DNA from: Pseudomonas sp. PA27(2017)
GTDB lineage: Bacteria > Pseudomonadota > Gammaproteobacteria > Pseudomonadales > Pseudomonadaceae
Direction of reading: 5' to 3'
Length of the DNA: 64,000 bases
Assembly (NCBI RefSeq): GCF_001945445.1
Contig: NZ_MSXW01000008.1
Span: forward strand, 1-64,000
Shown here: positions 51,066 through 59,501 of the stretch, one piece after another
How positions within the stretch are numbered: position 1 is the stretch's first letter
Layout: each line of letters begins with the position of its first letter
The notes under the pieces: generated by a model
Databases searched by the model: none
What the model was told of the DNA's origin: nothing
What the model saw: only the letters and a program-made list of their open reading frames with translations
Program-made: the position numbers and the translations under genes

Positions 51066-51266
51066 ATGCCCGCAAAAAAACCTCATACTCGTTCAAGCCG
51101 CCGTACGCGGCGTGGATTCAGCAAAACTAAAGAAAAACATGTAAATGCTGAATCAGAGCCGCAGAGTAACCATGTCAACGTCAAAAGTTGGATGGATCGA
51201 TTCCTCGATGTGCTAAAAATCGGAGTTGGGTTAGCCAACTTGGTAGTCAGCTTTATAAAGCATTGA
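51066..51266 (+). CDS. Small basic protein with C-terminal hydrophobic helix
   Basis: 66 residues: a strongly basic N-terminal half (KKPHTRSSRRTRRGFSKTK) and a hydrophobic C-terminus (FLDVLKIGVGLANLVVSFIK). GGGAG lies eight bases before the ATG at 51066. The pattern resembles a small toxin or membrane-interacting peptide; that is speculation. Confidence 0.5.
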   Translation: MPAKKPHTRSSRRTRRGFSKTKEKHVNAESEPQSNHVNVKSWMDRFLDVLKIGVGLANLVVSFIKH

Positions 51267-51346
51267 TATAGCCGATGCTGGAGCAAAGGGGGCCAATAGG
51301 TTCCCTGCCCTTCATCGTATTTATACCCAATAAAAGGATGATTTAG

Positions 51347-52081
51347 ATGTTCTGGACGAAGGATAAGACCATCCGCGTTGAACTGGTTAGTCCACCAATT
51401 GTATTACCTGCCTCTGCAGAACCTTCCAAACATCATGAATCTGTCAAGCCCGCTGGCGGGTTCATGATCAGCCTCGACCAATTTCTAAAGATCGCAGCTG
51501 TGATGGTTGCGGTAGTGAATGCGGCCTTGGTTGTATTGGGCTATATGCGCTACGTCGGCATGCTGCAGCAATTTGGCATCAGCAGAACAGAAGTCAGTTT
51601 TTCGCTATCCGATTTACTCTCATTTGGCTACATCGGATTTTTAAACATGACGTTTTCGGGCCAAGTAGCTGTTGCTGCAGTGTGCTCAGTCATCACGCTA
51701 CCCGTCATGGCGTTAGTGATCCGCCTTAAACGTGATATGAATTCTTTTCTTCAATATATACTTGTTTGGGCTATTTCCATGGGCCTATTCATTCTTATGA
51801 CTGGCCCTTTCTGGTTTGCCTACAACCCTGGAAAACAGGCTGCCTTAAAATTGGCTGCGGAATCGTTAAGTATCGAAGAGAATCAAATAATTGGGTTAGA
51901 CAATCAACAAGAAGTTAGTACAGAGAACGGTTTTTTAAGTGGAAGCATCGTCTTAGCTTCTCCTGATTTCACCTTCCTCCTCAAAGAAGCTGTGCTCTAT
52001 AAAATCCGTGCTTCCGATGGCAAGATACTGCGTAAGACTCAATTCACAGCCAAGAAACGACCTATTGACCGCACCAAGTAA
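51347..52081 (+). CDS. Hypothetical membrane protein, three predicted TM helices
   Basis: 244 residues. TM segments near residues 45-67 (IAAVMVAVVNAALVVLGYM), 100-125 (VAVAAVCSVITLPVMALVI) and 140-160 (ILVWAISMGLFILMTGPFWF). A C-terminal domain of about 80 residues follows. AAAGGATG precedes the ATG. No family recognised. It follows the small basic gene in the same direction. Confidence 0.65.
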   Translation: MFWTKDKTIRVELVSPPIVLPASAEPSKHHESVKPAGGFMISLDQFLKIAAVMVAVVNAALVVLGYMRYVGMLQQFGISRTEVSFSLSDLLSFGYIGFLNMTFSGQVAVAAVCSVITLPVMALVIRLKRDMNSFLQYILVWAISMGLFILMTGPFWFAYNPGKQAALKLAAESLSIEENQIIGLDNQQEVSTENGFLSGSIVLASPDFTFLLKEAVLYKIRASDGKILRKTQFTAKKRPIDRTK

Positions 52082-52385
52082 GAGCAGGCGATAAAAGTCA
52101 TTTGGCAATAATGAAGACTTGAAATAAGCACGCCTTTTAAACATTAATAGCACCTAACAAATCAAAGCATTTTTACAATCCTCTCAACAATTACTTTGCT
52201 TGCATGGTATCGTCCAGCCGACGTGAGCAGTGTGAGTATTTGGAGACCTTCATTGAAGTTAAATCCAACATCCAATGACGTATGGGCTGCGATAGTCTGC
52301 TAAACATAGATTTCTTGCTTAGGCTTTGACAGTACTTTTGCGGCTAAAGCCTCCTGAATCGCGATTTTGACCTAATTAATTTAAC
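52082..52385. other. AT-rich intergenic gap without recognised features
   Basis: About 300 bp between convergent genes. I see no gene, RNA or clear hairpin terminator. Confidence 0.5.
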
Positions 52386-53327
52386 TCAAAAAAGGCTCCC
52401 TTGCGGAGGATCAACGTAAAGTAAATGCTCTGGCACTCCTTCCACTCCACCAATTAAAAATGGGCTCATTGGATCATGCTGCTTACGCTGAGCCAATGTC
52501 TTGTCATGATCGAAAGTTGCATAACAATATGAACACCCATGCAGACAGGTATTGTACATTCCAATATCGATACTTTTGACGCACCCGCATGCTAACCGCT
52601 GACCAGGATCCTTAATTTGCCTAGATGCGATGTTAAAGAGCTTCCGCAATCGCTGATCATCTATACACTTTCCATGAGGTATGCCTAACGCTGACATATC
52701 AATTTCTTCCGCACAGCTTTCTATTTTCATTCCATTATCGCTAGCAGTCCGAACCATAAAGTCTACAAGATCGAGAAGCTCATTTTGCTGAGCCAAGACA
52801 TCTGAAAAAATCAACCCCGGAACCTTTGCAAGATTCTTATTAGTCTTCTCATAAAAATCGGCAAAGCTAACCACCACTAAGTCTGTGTAACCAGCTAACA
52901 TCCCAGCAATTTTGGAAAACAAACGTTTATGTTCATGAATAGAAACTAAATTCGATAGTAAAATGGGATCGTAACGCCAAATTACCCTTCCCGCACCCAG
53001 CCGCACACTCAGTTCGATAAATGTTCTTATGGCTTCCCTGGGCTGAGGTACTGAGCGCTCAATTAATCGAGGATAGCCGGTAACCGTATACTGGAAATAG
53101 TATTGCATTCCTTTAGAATCCAATACGTTTAAACTAGGCATAATTCTTCTAGCATTTCTTGTCCAAAATACAATGGCATCCACATCGCTAGGTTTCAGAG
53201 ATACACGCGAAATCTGATTGTAGTTGAATGGATTTCGGGTCAATAAAAAACCTTGCTCGACACGATTCATAAACCAATCTGAATAGAAAGCAGGAATGTC
53301 TGTACGTCGACTTGCGCTAATAATCAT
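52386..53327 (-). CDS. DUF1848 family protein with radical-SAM-like CX3CX2C
   Basis: 313 residues. The DUF1848 start IISASRRTDIPAFYSDWFMN and the VDAIVFWTRNARRIMP segment are clear. Near the C-terminus the cluster C247, C249 and C261-X3-C265-X2-C268 (NTCLHGCSYCYATF) is a typical radical-SAM [4Fe-4S] motif, located at the C-terminal rather than N-terminal side. The biochemical role of DUF1848 is not known to me. The start overlaps the stop of the upstream methyltransferase-like gene (ATGA), so the two are translated together. AT-rich cargo; very unlike the flanks. Confidence 0.85.
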   Translation of the reverse strand: MIISASRRTDIPAFYSDWFMNRVEQGFLLTRNPFNYNQISRVSLKPSDVDAIVFWTRNARRIMPSLNVLDSKGMQYYFQYTVTGYPRLIERSVPQPREAIRTFIELSVRLGAGRVIWRYDPILLSNLVSIHEHKRLFSKIAGMLAGYTDLVVVSFADFYEKTNKNLAKVPGLIFSDVLAQQNELLDLVDFMVRTASDNGMKIESCAEEIDMSALGIPHGKCIDDQRLRKLFNIASRQIKDPGQRLACGCVKSIDIGMYNTCLHGCSYCYATFDHDKTLAQRKQHDPMSPFLIGGVEGVPEHLLYVDPPQGSLF

Positions 53328-54172
53328 TCTCGGACGTACTCCAAGATTTGATATTCCATAAATCTATTAGTCATTACAGGGCGTTTAACTACTCCACAAT
53401 GGCCACATAATGTCTTGGTCCCTTGATTATCGCATGTTATTAAAAACTTCTCTGGATAACAAAAATTATATTCAATGCTTCTCAATCCAGCGCCAAACTT
53501 TCCTTTATACTGCGCCGTACTCACCTTATCGCTTGTAATAAAACCTTCAGATTCTAGTGCGTTATGTACAACGTTGAAATATCCAGCGTTACTCGACATA
53601 TTCTCAGAGCCATTTGAAACATACGAATTCAAGAAAAATATTTTTTCTTTTTTCGTAGATGCGATCACATTGGCAAGATGTTCAAGACCATCGCCAGCTG
53701 CAATATCTCCAATAGACTTAGGAAATACAAACACATCCACATCGTCCAAGTCACCTAACTCAAAACTATCTGTAGTAAAAAATTCAAAAGAGAAATTATT
53801 GGAACTTATTTCAGGTAAATATTTTTGAGATGACCATTCACAACGATCATATCCAACATACTGGAACTTAACGCCCGCCAAATTATCCTTCAAGGCATAA
53901 TAATCAGGGCAAATACCACAACCAAAAGATGCAACATTTAGGTTATTATATTTACCGCTTACTCGTTGACGCAGCGCGTCTGCAAGCACGCAATACTCCA
54001 GATAATAAGCCGGAAAATATCTTAATGTATAAAGCAACTGATAAAGCTTTTTCTTATAATTACTGCCTTCCGGCTCTATACTTGCAATATCACACCAACG
54101 GCGCTTCTTCGCCATAAATGAATTATGAAAATTTTCTAAAACTTCATTTACAAACTGGGCGTTATAAATCAT
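53324..54172 (-). CDS. Methyltransferase-like protein with C-terminal zinc-knuckle
   Basis: 282 residues, no named family. Residues 78-92 (LNVASFGCGICPDYYAL) look like motif I of a class I SAM methyltransferase. VGYDRCEWS (about 107-114) would be motif II, and DDVDVFVFPKSIGDI motif IV. A C-terminal cysteine pair set (C247, C256, C259 in TLCGHCG) suggests metal binding. AAGGAG lies nine bases before the ATG. It is coupled by ATGA to the DUF1848 gene; together they look like a two-gene cassette, possibly for nucleic-acid or metabolite modification or defence. The function is inference. Confidence 0.7.
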   Translation of the reverse strand: MIYNAQFVNEVLENFHNSFMAKKRRWCDIASIEPEGSNYKKKLYQLLYTLRYFPAYYLEYCVLADALRQRVSGKYNNLNVASFGCGICPDYYALKDNLAGVKFQYVGYDRCEWSSQKYLPEISSNNFSFEFFTTDSFELGDLDDVDVFVFPKSIGDIAAGDGLEHLANVIASTKKEKIFFLNSYVSNGSENMSSNAGYFNVVHNALESEGFITSDKVSTAQYKGKFGAGLRSIEYNFCYPEKFLITCDNQGTKTLCGHCGVVKRPVMTNRFMEYQILEYVRE

Positions 54173-54262
54173 AGATATCGCGCTCCTTGCGTTATAGAGA
54201 GGATCAAAGAGCTTACGGTACCAAAAGGCACAACGCCATCACAAGTTTTCAGGCTACCAACG

Positions 54263-55537
54263 CTATCTACAGCCGACAGTCCAAAGCTGATCTAACCGAG
54301 TCGTGTAGCTCTGACTCAGCATCTCTCTCAGCATGCGCCATTCAGGCTGAAGCTCTACTCGACCAGGGCGTAGTGTTCCCCTACCCCATTTGGCGTTGAT
54401 TTCATCGAGGACGGCCATCACCTTTGTAGACTCAACTGATTGCTGTGGAGCGAACAAGTCGCCTGAAATCTCATTACGCTGACAAAGGTCTAGCAGCATC
54501 ACTTCCGCTTTGCTGTACGAATACCCCACCCGGTAAGCCTGCTGCAGAGCCGTCAACGCATATTGAGTGATCATCCGTGTATCGTCAGTTGCCCAAGGCA
54601 GCTGCATGGTTATGCCCTTGGCGTATTTCGCTTCATCCGGGTTGTGCATCCCCGTTCGTACACCAACGCGAATCTGGCGGCATACCGAGTGCTGTGATCG
54701 CAGCTTTTCACATGCTGTCGCTGTGTAGGTGGCCACGGCCTCGCGTATAGGTCCGATGTCCTGCAGGCGTTTGCCGAACATCCGGCTAGAGCAGATTTCC
54801 TGCTTAGGTGGTGCCGCCTCTTCCAGACTCAGGCAAGCCACGCCACGAAGCTCCCTTGCAGTCTTCTCGATCACAACGCTGAACTGCTTACGCAACGTCC
54901 AAGCATCGGCCTGTGCGAGCTGCCACGCTGTCTGGATGCCTTGGGCGTTCAAATGTGCCGTCATGCGACGGCCAACGCCCCATACAGCGCTAACAGGTAA
55001 CGCCTTGAGCACTTTATCCCGCCGCTCAGGATCACGTAGGTCTACAACCCCACCTGTTTGCTTCTGCCACTTCTTGGCCGAGTGATTAGCAAGCTTGGCG
55101 AGCGTTTTAGTGGTGGCAATTCCTACCCCGGTCGGGATGCCCGTGTACTTCAGCACACGAGCACGGATCAGGCGCCCCAGATGCTCCAGATCACCCTGGA
55201 CGCCGGTCAGGTCGGCGAATGCCTCATCGATGCTGTACACCTCAACAGCTGGCACCATGGATTCAATTACGGTCATCACCCGTTCGCTCATGTCTCCGTA
55301 CAACGCGTAGTTACTGCTGAACGGAACAATACCGTGCCGCTTCAGCAAGCCTCTCACCTGATGAAACGGCGCCCCCATCTCTACGAATGGCTTTGCATCC
55401 GCAGATCGTGCAATCACACACCCGTCGTTATTACTCAGCACCACCAAGGGCACCTGCTGCAGCTCAGGACGGAACACACGTTCGCAGCTGCAGTAGAAGC
55501 TGTTGCAGTCGATCAGAGCGATTGCCGTATTAGCCAT
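54263..55537 (-). CDS. umuC: UmuC-type Y-family DNA polymerase subunit
   Basis: 424 residues, the usual length. It begins [20 protein letters not shown] with the catalytic Asp and [12 protein letters not shown] with the SIDE active-site carboxylates. [21 protein letters not shown] and the little-finger region follow, with a DUF4113-like C-terminal end ([17 protein letters not shown]). It forms pol V with processed UmuD for error-prone bypass. The start overlaps umuD by 8 bp. Such umuDC/rumAB copies are common on mobile elements. Confidence 0.95.
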   Translation of the reverse strand: MANTAIALIDCNSFYCSCERVFRPELQQVPLVVLSNNDGCVIARSADAKPFVEMGAPFHQVRGLLKRHGIVPFSSNYALYGDMSERVMTVIESMVPAVEVYSIDEAFADLTGVQGDLEHLGRLIRARVLKYTGIPTGVGIATTKTLAKLANHSAKKWQKQTGGVVDLRDPERRDKVLKALPVSAVWGVGRRMTAHLNAQGIQTAWQLAQADAWTLRKQFSVVIEKTARELRGVACLSLEEAAPPKQEICSSRMFGKRLQDIGPIREAVATYTATACEKLRSQHSVCRQIRVGVRTGMHNPDEAKYAKGITMQLPWATDDTRMITQYALTALQQAYRVGYSYSKAEVMLLDLCQRNEISGDLFAPQQSVESTKVMAVLDEINAKWGRGTLRPGRVELQPEWRMLREMLSQSYTTRLDQLWTVGCR

Positions 55538-55967
55538 AGCAGCGATGCTTCCGAATGCTACTGATCACAACGCCCCAAATCATCAGCTCATCACCCTCCA
55601 GAACGTAACGCGGTGGATATTTCGGATTCGCTGATCGGAGCACCAACTGATCGCCTTCACGAGCAAAAGTCTTTACCAACGGCTCCCCGTTGATGGCGGC
55701 AATCACCACCTCCCCAGGAGCTGGATCAAGTGCTCGATTCACGACCAATAGGTCTCCGTCGAATATGCCAACTCCCGTCATGCTCTCTCCATCAGCACGC
55801 ACGAGATAGGTTTGCGGGGCATCAATGTCCAGTAGTTCATCAAGCGAGATTCGACTTTCTAGGTGATCGTTGGCAGGGCTTTCGAAGCCCGCAGGCACAC
55901 GGAAAGAAAAAAAAGGCAGCTCAACGCCGGAGCTGCCCACTGGGCCGAGGAAGGTTGCATTGCCCAT
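55530..55967 (-). CDS. umuD: UmuD-type S24 self-cleaving subunit
   Basis: 145 residues. The cleavage site is predicted at Ala26-Gly27 ([10 protein letters not shown]). The catalytic dyad is Ser62 ([10 protein letters not shown]) and Lys99 (EPLVKTFA). RecA-stimulated autocleavage would yield UmuD' for the polymerase. A LexA box lies 22 bp upstream of the start codon, so the operon is SOS-controlled. Confidence 0.95.
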   Translation of the reverse strand: MGNATFLGPVGSSGVELPFFSFRVPAGFESPANDHLESRISLDELLDIDAPQTYLVRADGESMTGVGIFDGDLLVVNRALDPAPGEVVIAAINGEPLVKTFAREGDQLVLRSANPKYPPRYVLEGDELMIWGVVISSIRKHRCYG

Positions 55968-55988
55968 GAGAGAGACCTGAGAATAATA

Positions 55989-56004
55989 CTGTATGGATAT
56001 ACAG
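55989..56004. promoter_or_regulatory. LexA (SOS) box
   Basis: CTGTATGGATATACAG fits the CTG-N10-CAG LexA consensus with the typical AT-rich alternating centre. It lies between the divergent umuDC and SRAP genes and could control both. Confidence 0.88.
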
Positions 56005-56067
56005 ATACCAAATCAGTCGAGATGCGGTCAAAGGATGATGATGGCCACCTGACGACCGGAGAGTTCC

Positions 56068-56760
56068 ATGTGTGGACGATTCACGCAGTACCGAACCGTT
56101 GATGAGTACGCAAAGGCTCTACAGCTGGGCCTGCTTGATGGAGATTGGGCAAACCAACCCTTGGAGCGCTACAACGTGGCTCCACAAAGCCGGGTGACGC
56201 TGCTTCATCAAGACGAATTGGGTATCTATGCCCTGCCCGTTCGCTGGGGCTACGCGCCACATTGGGCAGACGGTAAGCGTCCACCGGCTATCAACGCACG
56301 AATCGAGACGGCCAGCACAAGCAGATTTTGGGGTGCGATCTGGAAGAAAGGCCGGGTGCTGGTTCCGTCGGATGGCTGGTATGAATGGAAGAAACACCCA
56401 ACCGACAAGAAATTGAAGCAGCCCTACATTATCCGGCTGAAAAGCCGCGAACCTATGTTCTTCGCAGCCATAGCAGAACTGCCGTCGCCAGAGCATGAGG
56501 GTGGTGGATTTGCCCTGATCACAGCAGCGAGTGAGGAAGGAATGGTGGACATTCACGACCGCCGCCCGGTTGTCCTTCGACCCGATGTTGCTAGGGAATG
56601 GTTGCAGCCTGGACTACTGCCAGAGCATGCCGAGGATTTGCTGAGACATCACGACACGCCGGCAGATGAATTTGAGTGGTTCCCGGTATCGAGAGCAGTG
56701 GGGAACGTTAAAAACCAAGGCTCTGAGCTGGTCAAGGCGGTCAGCGACCCAATGTTATAG
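56068..56760 (+). CDS. SRAP/HMCES-family SOS response-associated peptidase
   Basis: 230 residues starting MCGRFTQYRTVDEY: after Met removal Cys2 forms the thiazolidine crosslink to abasic DNA. Other catalytic parts are the Asn in ERYNVAPQSRV, the Glu in DGWYEWKKH and the His in DIHDRRPVVL. The YedK/HMCES family shields abasic sites in single-stranded DNA. It is divergent from umuDC across a LexA box, so both arms of the module respond to DNA damage. Confidence 0.93.
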   Translation: MCGRFTQYRTVDEYAKALQLGLLDGDWANQPLERYNVAPQSRVTLLHQDELGIYALPVRWGYAPHWADGKRPPAINARIETASTSRFWGAIWKKGRVLVPSDGWYEWKKHPTDKKLKQPYIIRLKSREPMFFAAIAELPSPEHEGGGFALITAASEEGMVDIHDRRPVVLRPDVAREWLQPGLLPEHAEDLLRHHDTPADEFEWFPVSRAVGNVKNQGSELVKAVSDPML

Positions 56761-56849
56761 CTCGTCCCGCCCTTACGATAACTTCAGAGGAAAGCGAGTT
56801 GCGTTGCACAAAAAAGCCCGCTCTCTAAGAGACGCCAATATGCGTCATA

Positions 56850-57452
56850 CTAGGCCGGTACCCCACTGTGGAATCTAAATTCACTATCTGGGCTGGTGAT
56901 CAACTCGGATTCGACCACCTGCACCCTCTCGATCGCTTTGACCACATCTGCCGCCTCTCCGTACTGGTATGCGAACTTGAGATACCCCTGGAAATGCCTG
57001 GCTTCGGACTTCAGCAACCCAAAATAGAATTTTCCCAGTTCCTCGTCGAGGCGCGGCACCAAAGCCTCAAAACGTTCGCAAGAGCGAGCCTCGATGAATG
57101 CCCCTACGACCAGGGTATCTACCAGCTTGTGCGGCTCATGCGTGCGCACAGTGGCTCTCAGGCTAGACGCATACCGGCTGGCAGAGATTGGGCGTAGAGA
57201 GATTTTCCTCTTTTTCATAATCCGCAAGACCTGTTCGTGATGAACAAGCTCCTCACGGGCCAAACGCGACATGAAGTTGATTAGCTCGACATGCTGACTG
57301 TACTTGGCTATCAGACTGAGGGCCGTGGCAGCAGCCTTGAATTCGCAGTTCCGATGATCCAGCAGCATCACATCCTGCTGGTGCAAGGCCTCATGCACCC
57401 ATGCGTCAGGGGTACGACACCCTAGAAAATCGTGGATTTCAGGCAGATTCAC
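56850..57452 (-). CDS. miaE: Element-borne complete tRNA-(ms2io6A)-hydroxylase (replacement MiaE)
   Basis: 200 residues, full family length. The N-terminus NLPEIHDFLGCRTPDAWV and DHRNCEFKAAATALSLIAKY include the first iron ligand Glu lost in the host 3' fragment; REELVHHEQVL, FIEARSCERF and KSEARHFQGY follow. MiaE hydroxylates ms2i6A37 of tRNAs. Start is GTG at 57452 and overlaps the stop of the truncated host fragment as GTGA, so the host promoter and ribosomes would drive it. The protein is close to, but distinct from, the host copy. It also keeps an attB-like stretch at 57334-57351. Confidence 0.9.
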   Translation of the reverse strand: MNLPEIHDFLGCRTPDAWVHEALHQQDVMLLDHRNCEFKAAATALSLIAKYSQHVELINFMSRLAREELVHHEQVLRIMKKRKISLRPISASRYASSLRATVRTHEPHKLVDTLVVGAFIEARSCERFEALVPRLDEELGKFYFGLLKSEARHFQGYLKFAYQYGEAADVVKAIERVQVVESELITSPDSEFRFHSGVPA

Positions 57453-57667
57453 TGGTTCACCCCAACTCGTTGTTGCAATGCCGACAAAAGATCGCAGTTC
57501 TTGTGGTCGATCAGCATGATGTCCTGATTGGCCAGCGCTGCTTCGACCCAGGCCTGGGGCGTGCGGCAGCCGAGGAATTCATGGATTTCCGGCAAGCTCG
57601 GCGTGGCGCTGCGGCGGCTGGTAGCGGGTGACTGATCTGAAACTGTGACGGGAGATGACACGTGCAT
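57449..57667 (-). pseudogene. miaE: Host miaE 5' fragment, now a leader to the replacement gene
   Basis: The frame encodes PSLPEIHEFLGCRTPQAWVE and IDHKNC of the host enzyme; after 57494 it leaves miaE and adds a short foreign tail (DLLSALQQRVGVNQ) before TGA. The likely start is ATG 57667 or a later in-frame TTG. Its stop codon overlaps the GTG of the element's miaE. The matching 3' half is at 42333-42830. Confidence 0.85.
57474..57493. other. Right attachment junction (attR)
   Basis: Element sequence GCCGAC (57480-57485) then AAAAGA meets TC at 57492-57493, after which host miaE (GCAGTTCTTG) resumes. Joined to the left end it gives GCCGAC-N6-TC-N6-GTCGGC. Confidence 0.8.
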
Positions 57668-57864
57668 GGCCCATGAGCAACGAAAAGAGAAAAGCCCGAA
57701 ATGCCTGCCCACCAGAAGGCGGTACAGGCAGCGCCAGGCATCAAGCCGGCCATTATAAGGCTGCCGACGGCAACCACCAGCCGCCGGGTTTGATACCGAT
57801 CAAGAACTTGCTGTGAAAGCACCTTCTATATTGATAACCACCGCCGCACGCAGAGGAACACGCC

Positions 57865-58728
57865 ATGCAAGCCATCCGCAGCATTCTCGTGGTCATCGAG
57901 CCGGAACACGCCGACACCCTGGCGCTCAAACGCGCCAAACTGATCGCCGGGGTTACGCAATCCCACTTGCACCTGTTGATCTGCGACGAGTCGGTGGATC
58001 ACAGCGGCCATCTTCGTCAGCTATGCAGCGCGCTGCAGCAGGATGGCTATAGCGTGAGCGCCCAGCAGGCCTGGCACGGCAGCCTGCACGACACCATCGC
58101 CCATGCCCAGCAGGCCGAAGGTTGCGGCCTGGTGATCAAGCAGCATCGCCCTGACAATCCCCTCAAGAAAGCGCTGCTGACGCCCGATGACTGGAAGCTG
58201 CTGCGCTATTGCCCCTGCCCGGTGCTACTGGTGAAAACCCTAACGCCCTGGAGCGGCGGCACTGTGCTGGCGGCGGTCGACGTGGGCAACATCGACGGCG
58301 AGCACCGCGCGCTGCACACCCTGATCATCGAGCATGGCTACGACATCGCCAAGCTGGCCAAGGCCGAGCTGCACGTGCTCAGCGCCCATCCATCGCCCAT
58401 GCTGACCGCCGCGGATCCGACCTTCCAGTTGCGCGATACCGTGGAGGAGCGCTATCGCCAGGAATGCCAGGCGTTTCAGAACACCTACGATATCGATGAC
58501 GAGCACCTGCATATCGCCGAAGGCCCGGCCGATGTGCTGATCCCCAAACTCGCCCACGAGCTGCACGCAGCGGTGACGGTGATCGGCACGGTGGCGCGCA
58601 CCGGTTTCAGCGGCGCGCTGATCGGCAATACCGCCGAGGTGATTCTCGACACACTGGAGAGCGACGTGCTGGTGCTAAAGCCCGACAGCATCGTCGAGCA
58701 TCTCGAGCAGCGCCTCGTCGAAGGCTGA
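57865..58728 (+). CDS. Tandem-domain universal stress protein
   Basis: 287 residues with two Usp domains (about 1-145 and 146-287). The second has the ATP-loop pattern GTVARTGFSGALIGNTAEVIL; the first (QQAEGCGLVIKQH) is less typical. Soluble, probably a nucleotide-binding stress survival factor of the UspE type. AGAGGAACACGCC precedes the ATG. Confidence 0.88.
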   Translation: MQAIRSILVVIEPEHADTLALKRAKLIAGVTQSHLHLLICDESVDHSGHLRQLCSALQQDGYSVSAQQAWHGSLHDTIAHAQQAEGCGLVIKQHRPDNPLKKALLTPDDWKLLRYCPCPVLLVKTLTPWSGGTVLAAVDVGNIDGEHRALHTLIIEHGYDIAKLAKAELHVLSAHPSPMLTAADPTFQLRDTVEERYRQECQAFQNTYDIDDEHLHIAEGPADVLIPKLAHELHAAVTVIGTVARTGFSGALIGNTAEVILDTLESDVLVLKPDSIVEHLEQRLVEG

Positions 58729-58962
58729 TCAGCCGCGCGGTGGCTGGCGCGGTTTGCTGCGCAGGGGGTCGAGCAGTGCCGACAAGCCGTTGTGGTCGAT
58801 CTCCTGCATCAAGGCCAACAACTGGCCGATCTCGCCTTTCGGAAAGCCTTCCCGGGCGAACCAGTTGAGGTAGTGGCCCGGCAGGTCGGCAATCAGCCGC
58901 CCCTTGTACTTGCCGAAGGGCATCTCGCGGCTTACCAACAATTTCAGGTCTTCGGGTTTCAT
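58729..58962 (-). CDS. DUF3820 family protein
   Basis: About 77 residues from MKPEDLKLLVSREMPFGKY to the Arg/Pro-rich end. The family core MPFGKYKGRLIADLPGHYLN is complete. Pfam describes DUF3820 members as putative quorum-sensing-regulated virulence factors; the molecular role is unknown. A TTG at 58983 would add seven residues. Convergent with the stress-protein gene, zero gap. Confidence 0.8.
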   Translation of the reverse strand: MKPEDLKLLVSREMPFGKYKGRLIADLPGHYLNWFAREGFPKGEIGQLLALMQEIDHNGLSALLDPLRSKPRQPPRG

Positions 58963-59127
58963 CGCATCGGCCGTGAGGATCAACTGGGCGCAACATTATG
59001 CCGCAAGCGCTAGGGTCTGTTACCGCTTCACGCACGGCCGCGCTGAAACGGCAACAGGCCCTTGCCGGTTGGGCCGATGGCTCAACTCGGGTAAGCTGCG
59101 CGCCGTTCACTTCTGCAGGTACTCATC

Positions 59128-59496
59128 ATGATTATCAAGGCACTGCGCCTGGGCCTCGGCCAACTGATCGTCCTCGGCGACATCGCCACCCGCCCGGCCA
59201 AGATGAAGCGCGCGCCCGAGGCGCAGGCTGCGGTCGAACAGGCCGCCGGCAACCTGGCGCTGTATCAGTTCAAGGCCTGCCCATTCTGCGTGAAGATTCG
59301 CCGCAAGCTGCATGCCCTCAACGTGCCCGTAGCGCTGCGCGATGCCAAGAACGATGCCGCAGCCCGCAGCGATCTGGAGAGCCAGGGTGGCAAGATCCAG
59401 GTGCCTTGCTTGCGCATCGAAGAAAACGGCCAGAGCACCTGGCTGTACGAATCCAAGGCCATTGCAGCCTATCTGGAACAGCGCTTCGCGGCGTAA
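59128..59496 (+). CDS. Glutaredoxin-like (GST N-terminal domain) protein
   Basis: 122 residues. An N-terminal hydrophobic helix (residues about 1-20) and a linker precede a glutaredoxin fold with the CPFC redox motif in YQFKACPFCVKIRRKL and the glutathione-binding cis-proline in IQVPCLRIEEN. TWLYESKAIAAYLEQRF closes the domain. Probably membrane-associated thiol oxidoreductase; the partner is unknown. Confidence 0.87.
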   Translation: MIIKALRLGLGQLIVLGDIATRPAKMKRAPEAQAAVEQAAGNLALYQFKACPFCVKIRRKLHALNVPVALRDAKNDAAARSDLESQGGKIQVPCLRIEENGQSTWLYESKAIAAYLEQRFAA

Positions 59497-59501
59497 CGCC
59501 G

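Larger units (their letters stand above)
42831..57493 (+). mobile_element. Integrative element inserted in miaE (about 14.7 kb)
   Basis: The ends are defined by interruption of miaE. The left end carries a large serine integrase reading inward. Joining the two ends gives GCCGAC-N6-TC-N6-GTCGGC, a symmetric attP with a 2-bp core as serine integrases use. The interior is visibly richer in A/T than the flanks. Gene content comprises the integrase, a Gp2/YagK-like protein, a small-membrane-protein operon, an XRE regulator, a small serine recombinase and unknown genes. It also holds a DUF1848/methyltransferase-like pair, umuDC, an SRAP peptidase and a complete replacement miaE. No conjugation or phage structural genes are visible, so it is probably mobilised in trans or replicates with help of the Gp2-like protein. 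Confidence 0.88.

Noticed and set aside
42831..57493. Prophage or conjugative element
   Set aside because: No capsid, tail, portal, relaxase or type IV secretion genes can be seen; only the integrase and a Gp2-like gene are phage-associated.
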